Shown: positions 8,815 through 17,613, counted from the first letter of the stretch. The stretch is DNA of 64,000 bases from Natrinema pellirubrum DSM 15624 (GCF_000230735.2 NC_019962.1:2728001-2792000), one strand, 5' to 3'. The notes: generated from the sequence alone by a model not told the origin. A program made the numbers and translations.

Positions 8815-10206
8815 ATGAATAACGCCTCGAGCCCTCGCCGTCGAGCAGTACTCGCCGGCGTCGGAACGCTACTCGGCGCGGGCGCGGGCTGTCTCGGCGC
8901 CGATCGGACGCCCGCCGCGAGCGAGGCCGACTGGCGAATGTACGGCCGCGATCCGGGCCGGACACGGTTCGTCCCGGACGCCACCCTGCCACGGGACGGC
9001 GTCGAGGTCGCTTGGTCGCGCTCGGTCAGTGCGTCCGGGTGGCTCCCGCCAGTCGTCGCGAACGGGACCGTCTACTGCCAGTCCGCCAACGGCCTGTTCG
9101 TCGTCGACGCGGAGACCGGCGACGGTGACGTCTCCAATACCTACGGTGGCTTCGGCCGGAGCGCCGGCCCGATGGCGTTCGCCTCGACGACGGTCTACCG
9201 GGACGGCGTGTTGCTCGTCCCCTACGGTGGCGTGATCGCCGGCTACGCCGCCGACCCTGACGGCTGGCCCGAGAGCGTCTCGGGACTCGGCGATGATCTG
9301 GCTCGCTGGTGGATCGACGATGAGGGGGTCGATGTGGCACCGCCCGGCGGATTCGGTGCGGATGCGACACTGTCCGGTACACCGGTCGTCGCGGACGGGA
9401 CCGTCGTTAGCCTCCATCCGCAGGGAACCGTTTCGGCCGTCACCCCCGACGACGGCAGTGAGTGCTGGCGATACGCCCTCGCGGCCGCCAACCCCGACGA
9501 CGAGTACTCGCTCGTTCCCATCGACCACGTCGTCGACACCACAACCGGGACCGTCGTCGTGAAAGGGCGCGTCCTGGGCGGACCGGTGCTTGTCGGACTC
9601 GACCTCGTGGACGGCACTCGCCAGTGGACCGTCGGCGAGGGACGGACGCTCGAGTGGCGGGTCGAGGCCGGCAACAGCATGACGGCACGCGGCGGGACGG
9701 TCTACACCGTCGGATGGACGGAATCGGACTCGGGACGGGCGGTTCGGATCCGCGAACTCGACGCGGCATCGGGGGATCGCGGCTGGACTCGCCCGCTCGA
9801 CCGCGGCGCTCACGTCGGACTCGCCGTCGACGAGACGACCATCTATCACGTCGGCACGATCGAGGCGGACGAGGGATCGGACCCGATCGGCGTCGCAGCC
9901 GTCGACCGTGAGGACGGCGCCGTTCGGTGGACGGAAACCCTCGACGACGTGCCCGGCAGTACCCTGACCGAGGGGGACCCGCCGCCGACGGTCGCCGGGG
10001 ATCTCCTGCTCGTCCCTGGCAGTGCGGGCCTCCACGCCCTCGCGACGGCGGACGGCGAACGGCTGTGGACGTTCACGGAAACAGTCGGGACCTCGGGCGG
10101 CGGCGAAATCGAACGCGCCGCCCTGACGCCGGCGATCGTCGCCGGCGACCGTATCGTTATTGGGACGACACTGATGCTCTACGGGCTCGGGGACGATGGC
10201 GACTGA
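8815..10206 (+). CDS. Exported PQQ-like beta-propeller lipoprotein
   Basis: A 463-aa secreted protein. The N-terminus has a twin-arginine signal ([18 protein letters not shown]) ending in a lipobox-like GAGC, so it is probably Tat-exported and lipid-anchored. The rest has PQQ-type blades: repeated segments such as [41 protein letters not shown] and [22 protein letters not shown]. Such propellers often bind partners rather than PQQ; no enzyme activity is claimed. It overlaps the next membrane-protein gene by 11 bp, suggesting co-expression. Confidence 0.8.
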   Translation: MNNASSPRRRAVLAGVGTLLGAGAGCLGADRTPAASEADWRMYGRDPGRTRFVPDATLPRDGVEVAWSRSVSASGWLPPVVANGTVYCQSANGLFVVDAETGDGDVSNTYGGFGRSAGPMAFASTTVYRDGVLLVPYGGVIAGYAADPDGWPESVSGLGDDLARWWIDDEGVDVAPPGGFGADATLSGTPVVADGTVVSLHPQGTVSAVTPDDGSECWRYALAAANPDDEYSLVPIDHVVDTTTGTVVVKGRVLGGPVLVGLDLVDGTRQWTVGEGRTLEWRVEAGNSMTARGGTVYTVGWTESDSGRAVRIRELDAASGDRGWTRPLDRGAHVGLAVDETTIYHVGTIEADEGSDPIGVAAVDREDGAVRWTETLDDVPGSTLTEGDPPPTVAGDLLLVPGSAGLHALATADGERLWTFTETVGTSGGGEIERAALTPAIVAGDRIVIGTTLMLYGLGDDGD

Positions 10207-11053
10207 CGACTCCGATTCCGACACCGTAACCGAGGGCGAGACGAACTCGGAGCCACTCGTCTCGAACCTCGGGGCCGGTCCCGGTCTCAGGTCGATTCTC
10301 GCGACCGCGTTCGCCCTGCTCCGCGGGCGGCCATCGCTGGCCATCCCATTCGCCGTCGCCGGCGCGCTCGGAGCCACAAGCACGGTCGCCAGGCTCGAGT
10401 CGCCCTATCCAATCGGCCTCGCCCCGTTTCCCGAGGGCGGCCTGGTCCGGCTCTCGCTGCCGTTCGTCCCGCGGCTCGAGCCGACGGTCGAGATGAGCCC
10501 CGCGCTTCTCACCGGAATGAAACCCCGGTTTCTCGTCGCCTTCGTCGGTTGGCAGGTCGCGATAAGCGCCGCGACGGCGGTCGCGTTCGCCGGCTGCCTG
10601 TGGCTGGCGGACGCCGACACGGACGGGCTCACGCCGCCGCTCGATCGAGTCGCCTGGCTCGTCGCGTACGTCGTCGTCATCGATAGCGTCCTGTTCGGCG
10701 CGCTGTTCCTGTCGAGCCCGGCCAGTGCTGGCGTCGGACTCGCACTCGTGGCGCTGTTCACGCTCGCTCCGTTCCTCGTCTGGCTGTTCGTCGCTCCCGC
10801 AATCATCGTCGTCGGCGGGAAACGACCCATCGCGGCCGTGATCGAGAGCCTCGACTACGCGGTTGCGAGTCCCGGCACCATTCTAGCGATACTGGTCGGC
10901 CTCGGCTACGTCGGCTACGCACTAACCGGCGTTTCGCGGCTCGCGTCGTCGACGACCGCCGGAGCCACGCTGGCGACCGTCCTCAGCGCGACCGTCACGG
11001 GGACGGCCCACGCCGTCGCGGTCACCGCGCTGTATCGGATCCGACTGCAGTAG
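10196..11053 (+). CDS. Multi-pass membrane protein, unknown function
   Basis: A 285-aa protein with about five to six hydrophobic segments (near residues 40-60, 112-138, 152-172, 177-205, 223-245 and 250-275) separated by short loops. The N-terminal 30 residues are acidic and hydrophilic. No catalytic motif is recognised. Its start overlaps the 3' end of the propeller lipoprotein gene by 11 bp, so the two are probably translated together and may work at the same membrane site. Confidence 0.65.
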   Translation: MATDDSDSDTVTEGETNSEPLVSNLGAGPGLRSILATAFALLRGRPSLAIPFAVAGALGATSTVARLESPYPIGLAPFPEGGLVRLSLPFVPRLEPTVEMSPALLTGMKPRFLVAFVGWQVAISAATAVAFAGCLWLADADTDGLTPPLDRVAWLVAYVVVIDSVLFGALFLSSPASAGVGLALVALFTLAPFLVWLFVAPAIIVVGGKRPIAAVIESLDYAVASPGTILAILVGLGYVGYALTGVSRLASSTTAGATLATVLSATVTGTAHAVAVTALYRIRLQ

Positions 11054-11066
11054 CCGCGCTATACAC

Positions 11067-11639
11067 TCACTCACAGCCGATCTCCGGCGGGTCGCTCCCG
11101 GTTCGCGACTCGAGGAACCGTTCCTCCGCGTCGGAGAGGTCCCGATCGCGGTATTCCTCGAGGCCGGCCTGGTACCGCTCGCGGTCGGTCCACGTCGCGG
11201 TATCGGGATCGTCCGGCATCGGGTACTCGAGGATCAGTTCGGCGATCCCGGTCGTCTCGCCGGTGTAGGCGAAGCCGGTCCGGTAGAGTGCTTCGTAGGC
11301 GAAGGGGTTGTTGACGGCGATCCGGAGTCGCTCGTAGCCTCGCTCGAGGGCACGATCGCGGACCAGCCGACAGAGCGCGGGGCCGATCCCCTCGCCACGC
11401 CGGTCCCGATCGACGGTGACGTACCGTAGCCACAGCGTGTCGGCGTCAGTCCGGTCCTCGTTGAACGCGACGGCGGCGACGAGCCGGCCGTTGTCAGTAC
11501 GGGCGACGGCCTTGCCCGTGTTCGTCATGACGAACTTGCCGGCGTAGCTGAACCGTTCGTGATCGAGCCGGAGTGTCGGGCCGTCGGGTGGCCAACCGAG
11601 CAGATCGTACTCCACGGCTTCGCTTCGCGGGGATCGCAC
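11067..11639 (-). CDS. GNAT family N-acetyltransferase
   Basis: A 190-aa acetyltransferase. The acetyl-CoA binding motif A is DRDRRGEGIGPALCRLV near residues 76-92, following the beta4 strand LWLRYVTVDRD, and motif B includes NNPFAYEALYRTGFAYTGE. The substrate is unknown. ATG 11639 is used, but GTG 11615 (giving VEYDLLGWPPDG) is an equally good start. It is convergent with the membrane-protein gene, with 13 bp between the stops. Confidence 0.8.
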   Translation of the reverse strand: MRSPRSEAVEYDLLGWPPDGPTLRLDHERFSYAGKFVMTNTGKAVARTDNGRLVAAVAFNEDRTDADTLWLRYVTVDRDRRGEGIGPALCRLVRDRALERGYERLRIAVNNPFAYEALYRTGFAYTGETTGIAELILEYPMPDDPDTATWTDRERYQAGLEEYRDRDLSDAEERFLESRTGSDPPEIGCE

Positions 11640-11823
11640 AACAACCCTCGGAATCGGACGGTCCCGTGGGGCAATCGTCGTCGATGTCGACGGAGACGAT
11701 GGTGAGACCCGTCCCTATCGATCGGTTCCGGCCAGTTTCCGTCGCCTCAAACGATCCGTTCACTCGGTTACTCAAAACACAATCGCTGCGTGAAAACCGC
11801 ACTACGTCAAGTGAGCAGTCATG

Positions 11824-11837
11824 CTGTCAACTGACAG
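11824..11837. promoter_or_regulatory. Palindromic operator candidate upstream of small wHTH gene
   Basis: CTGTCA (11824-11829), two bases, then TGACAG (11832-11837). It ends 12 bp before ATG 11850, overlapping where a leaderless transcript would start, a good position for a repressor site. Confidence 0.4.
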
Positions 11838-11849
11838 AGGTACCCCCAT

Positions 11850-12152
11850 ATGGTCGATGACGCGTTCGATGCGCTGGCAGACGGTCACCGGCGACGGTTG
11901 TTGCTCAGTCTCTTGACTCACAACCCACAAGACGTCTCGACGGGCGACGGCCTTCACTGGGAGATCGACGAGGCGGGCGACGAGCTGACACGGAAATATC
12001 ACGTCCACCTCCCGAAACTGGCCGACTACGGCTACATCGAGTGGCACCGCGAGGACGAAACCGTCGTCAAAGGGCCGCGGTTCGGCGAGATACAGCCGCT
12101 GCTCGAGCTACTGGACGACAATCGGGACGAACTCCCCGATGGCTGGTTCTGA
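11850..12152 (+). CDS. Winged-helix domain protein (DUF7344-like)
   Basis: A 100-aa protein opening with FDALADGHRRRLLLSLL, the first helix typical of haloarchaeal ArsR-like/DUF7344 winged helices, followed by YHVHLPKLADYGYIEW (recognition helix and wing) and an acidic helical tail. Probably a DNA-binding regulator, perhaps autoregulated through the palindrome just upstream. Targets are unknown. Confidence 0.7.
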   Translation: MVDDAFDALADGHRRRLLLSLLTHNPQDVSTGDGLHWEIDEAGDELTRKYHVHLPKLADYGYIEWHREDETVVKGPRFGEIQPLLELLDDNRDELPDGWF

Positions 12153-12484
12153 GCGGCGGACCGCAGTTCGGTGTTACCGATCTCGAGAGCGGATTGGCGG
12201 AGACGCTGTCCCGTCACTAGTGGCGACTGCTGAGAAGCGAAGTCGAACGGATCCGCGAACGAAACGACACGCCCCGCCGTGGTTGGGCCGTAACGGGGCG
12301 CGCCAGCGAACCATATCGGGCGTAGACTCAAGTAGCTTGTGTGATAATCCGGGTGAATGCGATAGTTCGGCTAAAACCGCCGTTTTCGGCGGTTCCCACT
12401 ACTGATTCCAAGCCATACACGAATCCTTTTCCCGCCGTCAGTTCCTATTGTACGTGTTCGGAACGCCGGACACGTGGTTGGGCC
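12153..12484. other. Intergenic region, no gene seen
   Basis: 332 bp without a convincing coding frame on either strand. The right end is less GC-rich and holds the promoter and putative operator of the TrmB gene. A GCCGTTTTCGGCGG-like local repeat lies near 12380. Confidence 0.5.
12453..12474. promoter_or_regulatory. Imperfect palindrome upstream of TrmB gene
   Basis: CGTGTTCGG (12453-12461) and CCGGACACG (12466-12474) form an 8-of-9 inverted repeat with a 4-bp spacer, ending 10 bp before ATG 12485. TrmB-type regulators bind palindromes, so autoregulation is plausible. Confidence 0.4.
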
Positions 12485-13297
12485 ATGACACAGGACGACA
12501 TTACGAACGAGGCGGTTAGTCTACTCCAGGATCTCGGTCTTCAAGAGTACGAAGCCCGGTGTTTTCTGGCGTTGACGCGGCTACCCAGCGGTACAGCGAA
12601 GGAAATACACGAGATCTCGGAGGTTCCCCGAACGCGGGTCTACGACGCCATTCGGGTACTCGAGTCACAGGGACTCGTCGAAGTACGACACTCGAGCCCC
12701 CAACAGTTTCGGGCGGTCGGCATCGACGAGGCCACGCGGACCCTCCGCCAGAAATACGACGACCGGGTCGACACCCTCGAGTCATATCTCGAAACCGTCG
12801 AACACCGCGAGACCGAGTCCGATGACGACCGGATGCAGGAGGTGTGGTCACTGACCGGACGCGACGCGATCGAATCGCGAACGCTCGATCTACTCACGGA
12901 GGCCACCAGCGAGATCGCACTGGTCGTTGCCGACGAATCGCTCCTGTCTGACCCGCTCTACGAGACGTTACACGATGCGGTCGATCAGGACGTCCAGGTC
13001 ATCCTCGGCGGCCGGACCGACGGCATTACCTCCCGGCTGGAAACGGAACTCCCGGCCGCCCGCGTGTTCGAGACGAACCTGGATTTTCTCATCGGATCGG
13101 GAACCGACCACGAAGTCGCGATCAGTCGCATCCTGCTCGTCGATCGGGAGGCGTTGCTGATCGGCTCGTACTATCCCAACAGCGAGGACTCGGCCGAACA
13201 GGCGATCTTCGCCAGCGGCCTCGAGAACGGAATCGTCGTGTTACTCCGGCGGTTGATCTCGTCGGGACTGACCGCCGTCGAGGACTCGGAACCGTAA
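12485..13297 (+). CDS. TrmB family transcriptional regulator
   Basis: A 270-aa sugar-sensing-type regulator. The N-terminal winged helix (residues about 8-75: LQDLGLQEYEARCFLALTRL, PRTRVYDAIRVLESQGLVEV) is followed by a coiled-coil linker (residues about 90-120) and a phospholipase-D-like C-terminal domain (EIALVVADESLL, VQVILGG, EVAISRILLVDREALLIGSY). ATG 12485 is preferred over an upstream in-frame ATG at 12341 because the family begins just before the winged helix. No sugar genes adjoin it, so its regulon is elsewhere. Confidence 0.85.
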   Translation: MTQDDITNEAVSLLQDLGLQEYEARCFLALTRLPSGTAKEIHEISEVPRTRVYDAIRVLESQGLVEVRHSSPQQFRAVGIDEATRTLRQKYDDRVDTLESYLETVEHRETESDDDRMQEVWSLTGRDAIESRTLDLLTEATSEIALVVADESLLSDPLYETLHDAVDQDVQVILGGRTDGITSRLETELPAARVFETNLDFLIGSGTDHEVAISRILLVDREALLIGSYYPNSEDSAEQAIFASGLENGIVVLLRRLISSGLTAVEDSEP

Positions 13298-13346
13298 CCG
13301 CAAGCGGGCGTTGCGTACAGCAGTTCACGACTGTCGTCGGTGAAAA

Positions 13347-13613
13347 TCAATCGGTAGCCACTGTCAGTTCGGTGCCGTCGATCCGAATCCGATACTCCGC
13401 CATGGAAAACGATACGACGACGTGATCACCGGCGACGAGAGCGTCCAGCGCACCGGGATCGATATACGAGTACAGCGTCATCTCGGCGGTCGTCGGGAGG
13501 TCGATCGGATCGACGTTCTCGAGATCGGCGATCACAGTCACGATAGCGATGCTCGGCGGCGTCTCCGACCAATCGAACTCACGTCGTACGATCACATCGT
13601 CCACGGTGATCAC
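13347..13613 (-). CDS. HalOD1 output-domain protein
   Basis: An 88-aa HalOD1 domain with the conserved tryptophan in FDWSETPPSIAIVTVIADLENVDP, the LYSYIDPGALDALVAGDHVVVSF block and a final hairpin YRIRIDGTELTV. It is convergent with the TrmB gene. It probably serves as a small signalling output module; partner unknown. Confidence 0.75.
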   Translation of the reverse strand: MITVDDVIVRREFDWSETPPSIAIVTVIADLENVDPIDLPTTAEMTLYSYIDPGALDALVAGDHVVVSFSMAEYRIRIDGTELTVATD

Positions 13614-13818
13614 CGGTGCAGTAAACCCACGACGACATGGAGGACTATATAACCGTTGTGAGGACTCGAGAGACAGCCGGCGACCGATTTCGGCGGCGTC
13701 GTCACTCTTGAGCCACGCCGGTCGTCACCGCGGGTATCGACCGATGGCTCTCGAGGGGAAGGGTGTCGAAGAAACGAAGTCACGCGACGTCGCCGTAAGA
13801 CGACGGTGCGAACCCGTG

Positions 13819-14013
13819 TTAGTTACGAACGACGTTCGTCGCTCGCGGGCCCTTGGGGGCCTGCTCGATGTCGAACTCGATGTCTGTGCCTTCTTCGAGG
13901 TCCGGACCGCCAACGTCCTCCATGTGGAAGAAAACGTCCTCGTCCGCGTCGTCAGTCTCGATGAAACCGTAACCGCCCGTGTCGTTGAAGAAATCAACCG
14001 TTCCGTTTGCCAT
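13819..14013 (-). CDS. cspA: Cold-shock domain protein
   Basis: A 64-aa single cold-shock domain protein, an RNA/ssDNA chaperone. RNP1 is seen as TGGYGFIETDD and RNP2 as DVFFHMED, with the ending GPRATNV. ATG 14013 (MANGTVDFF) is chosen; an upstream in-frame ATG gives a non-conserved extension. It has its own promoter and no co-transcribed neighbour. Confidence 0.93.
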   Translation of the reverse strand: MANGTVDFFNDTGGYGFIETDDADEDVFFHMEDVGGPDLEEGTDIEFDIEQAPKGPRATNVVRN

Positions 14014-14039
14014 TGCGATTAGACGAAAGTCCGATACAC

Positions 14040-14047
14040 GGATAAGT
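14040..14047 (-). promoter_or_regulatory. TATA box of cold-shock gene
   Basis: On the minus strand ACTTATCC is centred 30 bp upstream of ATG 14013, the distance expected for a leaderless haloarchaeal transcript. Confidence 0.45.
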
Positions 14048-14375
14048 GTTCTGCATCTGTTTTCCAAAACCCATATCGAGTAGACGAGTGTTTAGAATAG
14101 CATAGTCTGTCTGTGTTTTCGTCCATCACTCGTATTTTTGTCCGAATAAGCGACTGCACCGTCGGAATGATCTGTTGCTTCCGCCGCATCGACACTTCTG
14201 AACCGCTCGATCCGCCATCGCTCGAGCCACCCCGCGACCGACGGCGGTCGGTCCGGCCTGTCACCGGCTCGAGTCATCGCACAGCGTCCCGCAAACGGGG
14301 CCGAGTACTGCTGTCTCTAGCGAGTTCGGAACTGTGGCCTCGACGCGTTGTTCCCGTCGTCTGCTCGTCGAAAAG
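14048..14375. other. Intergenic region, no gene seen
   Basis: About 330 bp with no supported gene. The left part is relatively AT-rich, as in haloarchaeal promoters; the right part leads into the tRNA-Gly 3'-end duplicate. Confidence 0.45.
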
Positions 14376-14399
14376 TGCGCGGACCGGGATTTGAACCCG
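14376..14399 (-). repeat. Duplicate of the tRNA-Gly 3' end (att-like)
   Basis: These 24 bp are identical to 14497-14520, the discriminator, 3' acceptor strand and T arm of tRNA-Gly. No anticodon or D arm follows, so it is not a second tRNA. Such duplications of a tRNA 3' end are the usual trace of integrase-mediated insertion at a tRNA gene. Confidence 0.7.
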
Positions 14400-14461
14400 A
14401 CTGCGAGACGGTCACTCACGACGGTCGCGCTGCGACTCGCGTGCTTCAAGTCTCTCTTCCG

Positions 14462-14497
14462 ATTGCTGTCGCTCTCGAGTTTGCTCGCGACAGCAAT
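14462..14497 (-). repeat. Inverted repeat flanking tRNA-Gly 3' end
   Basis: An 11-bp perfect inverted repeat, ATTGCTGTCGC at 14462-14472 and its complement at 14487-14497, separated by 14 bp. It ends on the discriminator base of tRNA-Gly. It could form a hairpin just after the tRNA in its transcript or mark a recombination site. Confidence 0.5.
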
Positions 14498-14567
14498 GCG
14501 CGGACCGGGATTTGAACCCGGGCCATGAGCTTGGAAGGCTCAGGTCCTACCACTAGACCATCCGCGC
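14497..14567 (-). tRNA. tRNA-Gly(TCC)
   Basis: 71 nt without encoded CCA. The acceptor GCGCGGA pairs with TCCGCGC, the anticodon stem TGAGC/GCTCA encloses loop CTTCCAA with anticodon TCC, and the T arm is GGGTTCAAATCCC. The D arm is GTCTAGTGGTAGGAC. The discriminator is A at 14497. Confidence 0.93.
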
Positions 14568-14711
14568 GCATCACCGGCTTTTCGGTCCACGTTTAAGGCT
14601 CTTCCTTTTCTGTGTCGCCGCCCGCTCGCGATCACGGTCGCCGAGGGAAAAACGGGAGATCGGTACTCAGCGATCAGCGGGCTACTGGGTGGTCCGCGGG
14701 TCGGCCGGCGG

Positions 14712-15662
14712 TTACCGCTCGAGCAGCGAGCCCGAGGAGCCGACGACGATGTCGACATCGCCGGTGGCGACGGCACGGAGGTTTTCGCCGACCGGCGTCG
14801 TGTTCTGGACCCACTCGCCGTCCTCGAGTTCGAACACCGCGCCGCCGCTGCCGACGGTGTAGCCCGTGCCGGCCTCGGTTTCGATGTCGAAGAGGGCGGC
14901 GTCGCCGAGGCTCTCGGGGATCCAGCGGCTGCCGGTGTAGTCGAAGACGGACGCGTTACCGCCGCTGACGTAGACGTCGTCTTCGGCGTCGCTGTCGAGT
15001 CCGTAGTAGGTGACGCCGGCGTCCTCGATGCCGATCGGGTTCCAGGTGACGCCGTCGTCGGTGGCGAAGACCTTCCCGTTGGTGTCGATGACGTGGCCCG
15101 CGCCGTCGGCGTAGCACTCGATCGCGTTCAGCCCGGAGCCGCTGCCCGGCACCTCGTAGTTCCAGGTGCCCTCCTTACCGTTGTCGAAGCTGTAGTGGAT
15201 CGAGCCGGAGTCGTCGGCCACGTAGACGTCAGCCTCACCGGCGGGACCGGTGACGGAGACGTCGTTGAAGTTCGCCGTGTAATCGTTGGGCGCCGAGCGG
15301 TCGACCAGGTTCCCGGTCGTTACGTCGTACTCGCCGATCGCACCACTCGAGCCGACGATCCAGAGCCGCTCGCCGTCGTCGGTGGTGTCGACCCCGTAGA
15401 GGTCGTTCCCGTTGCCGGTCGGGCCGCCCTGCAGGACGACCTCCCAGCCGGTGGCGGTGCGTTCGATCACCAGTCCGCCGCCCGCGACCGCGTGCGGGTT
15501 CGTGGCCGTGTAGGCGACGTCGTGGAGGGTGCTATCGACCGGCGTCTCGACGACGGTCCACCCGTCGTCGCTCTCGGCGGCGGCAGCCGTCGCGGGGACG
15601 GTGGCTGCGGCAAGCGATGCGCCTGCGACCTTCAGCGTCGAACGTCGAGTCAAGCGCGTCAT
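14712..15662 (-). CDS. Tat-exported beta-propeller (BNR/YCF48-like) protein
   Basis: A 316-aa secreted protein. The first 30 residues form a twin-arginine signal (TRRSTLKVAGASLAAATVPATAAAA). The remainder consists of repeated short blades such as LYGVDTTDDGERLWIVGSSGAIGEYD and VTYYGLDSDAEDDVYVSGGNASVFDYTG, typical of BNR or YCF48-like propellers. No catalytic residue is recognised. It is monocistronic, next to tRNA-Gly. Confidence 0.75.
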   Translation of the reverse strand: MTRLTRRSTLKVAGASLAAATVPATAAAAESDDGWTVVETPVDSTLHDVAYTATNPHAVAGGGLVIERTATGWEVVLQGGPTGNGNDLYGVDTTDDGERLWIVGSSGAIGEYDVTTGNLVDRSAPNDYTANFNDVSVTGPAGEADVYVADDSGSIHYSFDNGKEGTWNYEVPGSGSGLNAIECYADGAGHVIDTNGKVFATDDGVTWNPIGIEDAGVTYYGLDSDAEDDVYVSGGNASVFDYTGSRWIPESLGDAALFDIETEAGTGYTVGSGGAVFELEDGEWVQNTTPVGENLRAVATGDVDIVVGSSGSLLER

Positions 15663-15922
15663 AGCGCATCTCGGTCTGGTGACGAGACCATCATAAAAGC
15701 CGGACGTTCTTCAGATCGTTAGCGTCTATTCCGGACCTTTTACTCGATTTCAAACCGTTTTCATCGAGTGGGACTGGAGCCGATATCTACGGATTCGACC
15801 GGCTAAAATAGCGAGTCGGATCGCTTGTGGAATCACCTGTCACGGGAACAACTACCACCACAGCCACCGGGCGACTGTCGGCCGAACGATCGCGACCGAA
15901 ACCGGTTCCGGGGCACGGTTGT

Positions 15923-16624
15923 CTATCCCGACTGGCCCGCGCCCACGACCGTGGCATAACAGTTCCCGCTCGAGAGTTCCCACTCCCGGAGCGTGAGGTC
16001 GCTGGCAGCGAGGTCGGCCTCGAACTCCTCGGGCGCGTAAATATGATAGAACCGATCGACCGGCTCGCCGCCGGGGAGGGTCCACTCGACGGTCGTATCG
16101 AATCCCTCAGTCGCATCGAACCGGTCGTGAGCGGTCGACCACGCACTGACCAACGCACGACCGTCCGGGGACAACACGCGAGCGAGTTCGTCGAGGCTTG
16201 CCAGCCGTGCCGCTCGCGTCGGCAGGTGATGCAGCGTCGCGACGTAGACCGCTAGGTCGACGCCGTCGTCAGTAAGCGGCAGCGCGGCCGCGTCTCCCTG
16301 GACCAACTCAACGTCGAACCTCCGCTCGAGGGCGCGTTCCCGACCCGTCTCGAGCAGGCCACGGCTCACGTCGAGGCCGACGACGGACCCACACTCGGCT
16401 GCGAGCAGTTCGGCGTGGCGACAGTTGCCACAGCCCAGGTCGAGCCCCACCGCATCGGAGCCCCGATCGGTCGCGTGGGACGCGACGAACGATTCGACCT
16501 CCGGCCACGCGTACTCGCGCGTGGACGCGAAGTGAGTCGCGATCCGGTCGTACGTCTCCCGGACATCGCCGCGTTTCACATCACTTTCGTCCCGACGCTG
16601 CGTTCGGTCCCGGTTCCCGGCCAT
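15923..16624 (-). CDS. Class I SAM methyltransferase (TRM9/ABH8-like)
   Basis: A 233-aa methyltransferase with motif I GLDLGCGNCRHAELLA near residues 59-75, motif II VVGLDVSR and motif IV VATLHHLP. The C-terminal segment DRFYHIYAPEEFEADL..GNCYATVVG resembles TRM9/ABH8-type tRNA wobble-uridine methyltransferases, so tRNA modification is possible but not proven. ATG 16624 is used. It lies 155 bp from tRNA-Ala on the opposite strand. Confidence 0.75.
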   Translation of the reverse strand: MAGNRDRTQRRDESDVKRGDVRETYDRIATHFASTREYAWPEVESFVASHATDRGSDAVGLDLGCGNCRHAELLAAECGSVVGLDVSRGLLETGRERALERRFDVELVQGDAAALPLTDDGVDLAVYVATLHHLPTRAARLASLDELARVLSPDGRALVSAWSTAHDRFDATEGFDTTVEWTLPGGEPVDRFYHIYAPEEFEADLAASDLTLREWELSSGNCYATVVGAGQSG

Positions 16625-16740
16625 CCGTTGGCCCTCGTCCCGGAACGGTCAAAAAGCGTTCGCCACCGCGAGCAACGGCGGGTTGCCCGTGTCGCCCCGA
16701 CGAATGTGTATCCGTGACGGACCTCGATGAATTCGAGGGG

Positions 16741-16747
16741 TTTATCT
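16741..16747 (+). promoter_or_regulatory. Promoter element of tRNA-Ala
   Basis: TTTATCT lies 32-38 bp upstream of the mature tRNA 5' end, a suitable archaeal box A position. Confidence 0.4.
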
Positions 16748-16778
16748 ATTCCCGACGGGAACTGGAGAATGCGCTCGA

Positions 16779-16850
16779 GGGCTCGTAGATCAGGGGTAGA
16801 TCACTCCCTTGGCATGGGAGAGGCCCCGGGTTCAAATCCCGGCGAGTCCA
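16779..16850 (+). tRNA. tRNA-Ala(GGC)
   Basis: 72 nt without encoded CCA. The acceptor GGGCTCG pairs with CGAGTCC, the anticodon stem CTCCC/GGGAG encloses loop TTGGCAT with anticodon GGC, and the T arm is CGGGTTCAAATCCCG. It forms the left edge of the accessory region; tRNA 3' ends are common integrase targets. Confidence 0.93.
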
Positions 16851-16965
16851 TCGCTGTTTTGTCGTTTCAGACCTTCTACTTCCCGAATACGTACGTTTGA
16901 GGGTGTTCTCAAGACTATCCGTGAGTCGATGCTTTCAGCCGCTTGTTCGTGGGTCATGTTCCTGT

Positions 16966-17226
16966 CTATAGGTCTTCGATGAAGTCGCGTCGCTGTTCCC
17001 TCTTCTCGCGGTCTGTACGGCGGTCGTAGTGGCGCTCGAGGACTTCCGAGGATACGTCGCAGCGATCGCTGACGATCTTCTCGGGAATGTCCTCACGGAG
17101 CTGGTGGGTGATCGCCCCGCGCCGGATCGTGTGCGGCGAGAGACTGCTCGGACACTGCGAGTAGTGGCCGTACTCCGTCGCCTCGCAACCCATCGGCTCG
17201 TGGTCGTGGGGACAGTCCTCGATCAT
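16966..17226 (-). pseudogene. C-terminal remnant of a phage-type tyrosine recombinase
   Basis: An 86-codon open frame matching only the last part of haloarchaeal phage integrases. It has a zinc-finger-like CPHDHEPMGCEATEYGH segment, the catalytic HTIRR (His, Arg) and the nucleophile Tyr in ERHYDRRT. The N-terminal DNA-binding domain and first catalytic Arg are absent, so it cannot be active. Located 115 bp from the tRNA-Ala 3' end, it probably marks an old integration whose gene was cut or partitioned. Confidence 0.75.
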
Positions 17227-17301
17227 GCAGGGTACAGATAGACTTTGGTTTAATCAGTAAATTGCGGAGAGTTAGGTATTATTGTGCCGTTTGAGAACGT
17301 A

Positions 17302-17613
17302 ATGAGACAATCTGGGACATGGATGACGATCTGGGATGATCGGATCCTCGAGATCAGTCGTGACGAAGATGCAGGTCGGGTTGGGGATCTCACTGAGAGG
17401 GACGCTATTCGTATCTCTCCGTCCTCGGTATCCCGACGATGCAAGAAACTTGCAGAACATGGTCTTCTTACTCCTCTTGGAAACGGAGTCTATACGATTA
17501 CCGAGCGAGGCGAAGCATACCTCGATGAGGAGTACGACGCCGAAAACGAGACCTACCTCAACGGCGGCGACTCGAGAGACGGACCGAGTGCCAGTGGAAC
17601 CACTCAATCCTAA
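17302..17613 (+). CDS. PhiH1 repressor-like winged-helix protein
   Basis: A 103-aa regulator resembling the repressor of the halophage PhiH. The conserved opening is RQSGTWMTIWDDRILE, then a winged helix with SPSSVSRRCKKLAEHGLLTPLGNGVYTITERGEAYL and the ending LDEEYDAE. ATG 17302 is chosen because the family begins at this segment. It overlaps the start of the next gene (TAATG), so the pair is probably one transcript. These proteins usually control viral or proviral genes. Confidence 0.8.
   Translation: MRQSGTWMTIWDDRILEISRDEDAGRVGDLTERDAIRISPSSVSRRCKKLAEHGLLTPLGNGVYTITERGEAYLDEEYDAENETYLNGGDSRDGPSASGTTQS

Noticed and set aside
8869-10383. 504-codon minus-strand frame
   Set aside because: Antisense shadow of the propeller lipoprotein, which has a proper Tat signal.
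14376-14470. Second tRNA next to tRNA-Gly
   Set aside because: Only the T arm and 3' acceptor strand are present; no anticodon stem or D arm can be drawn from the following bases.
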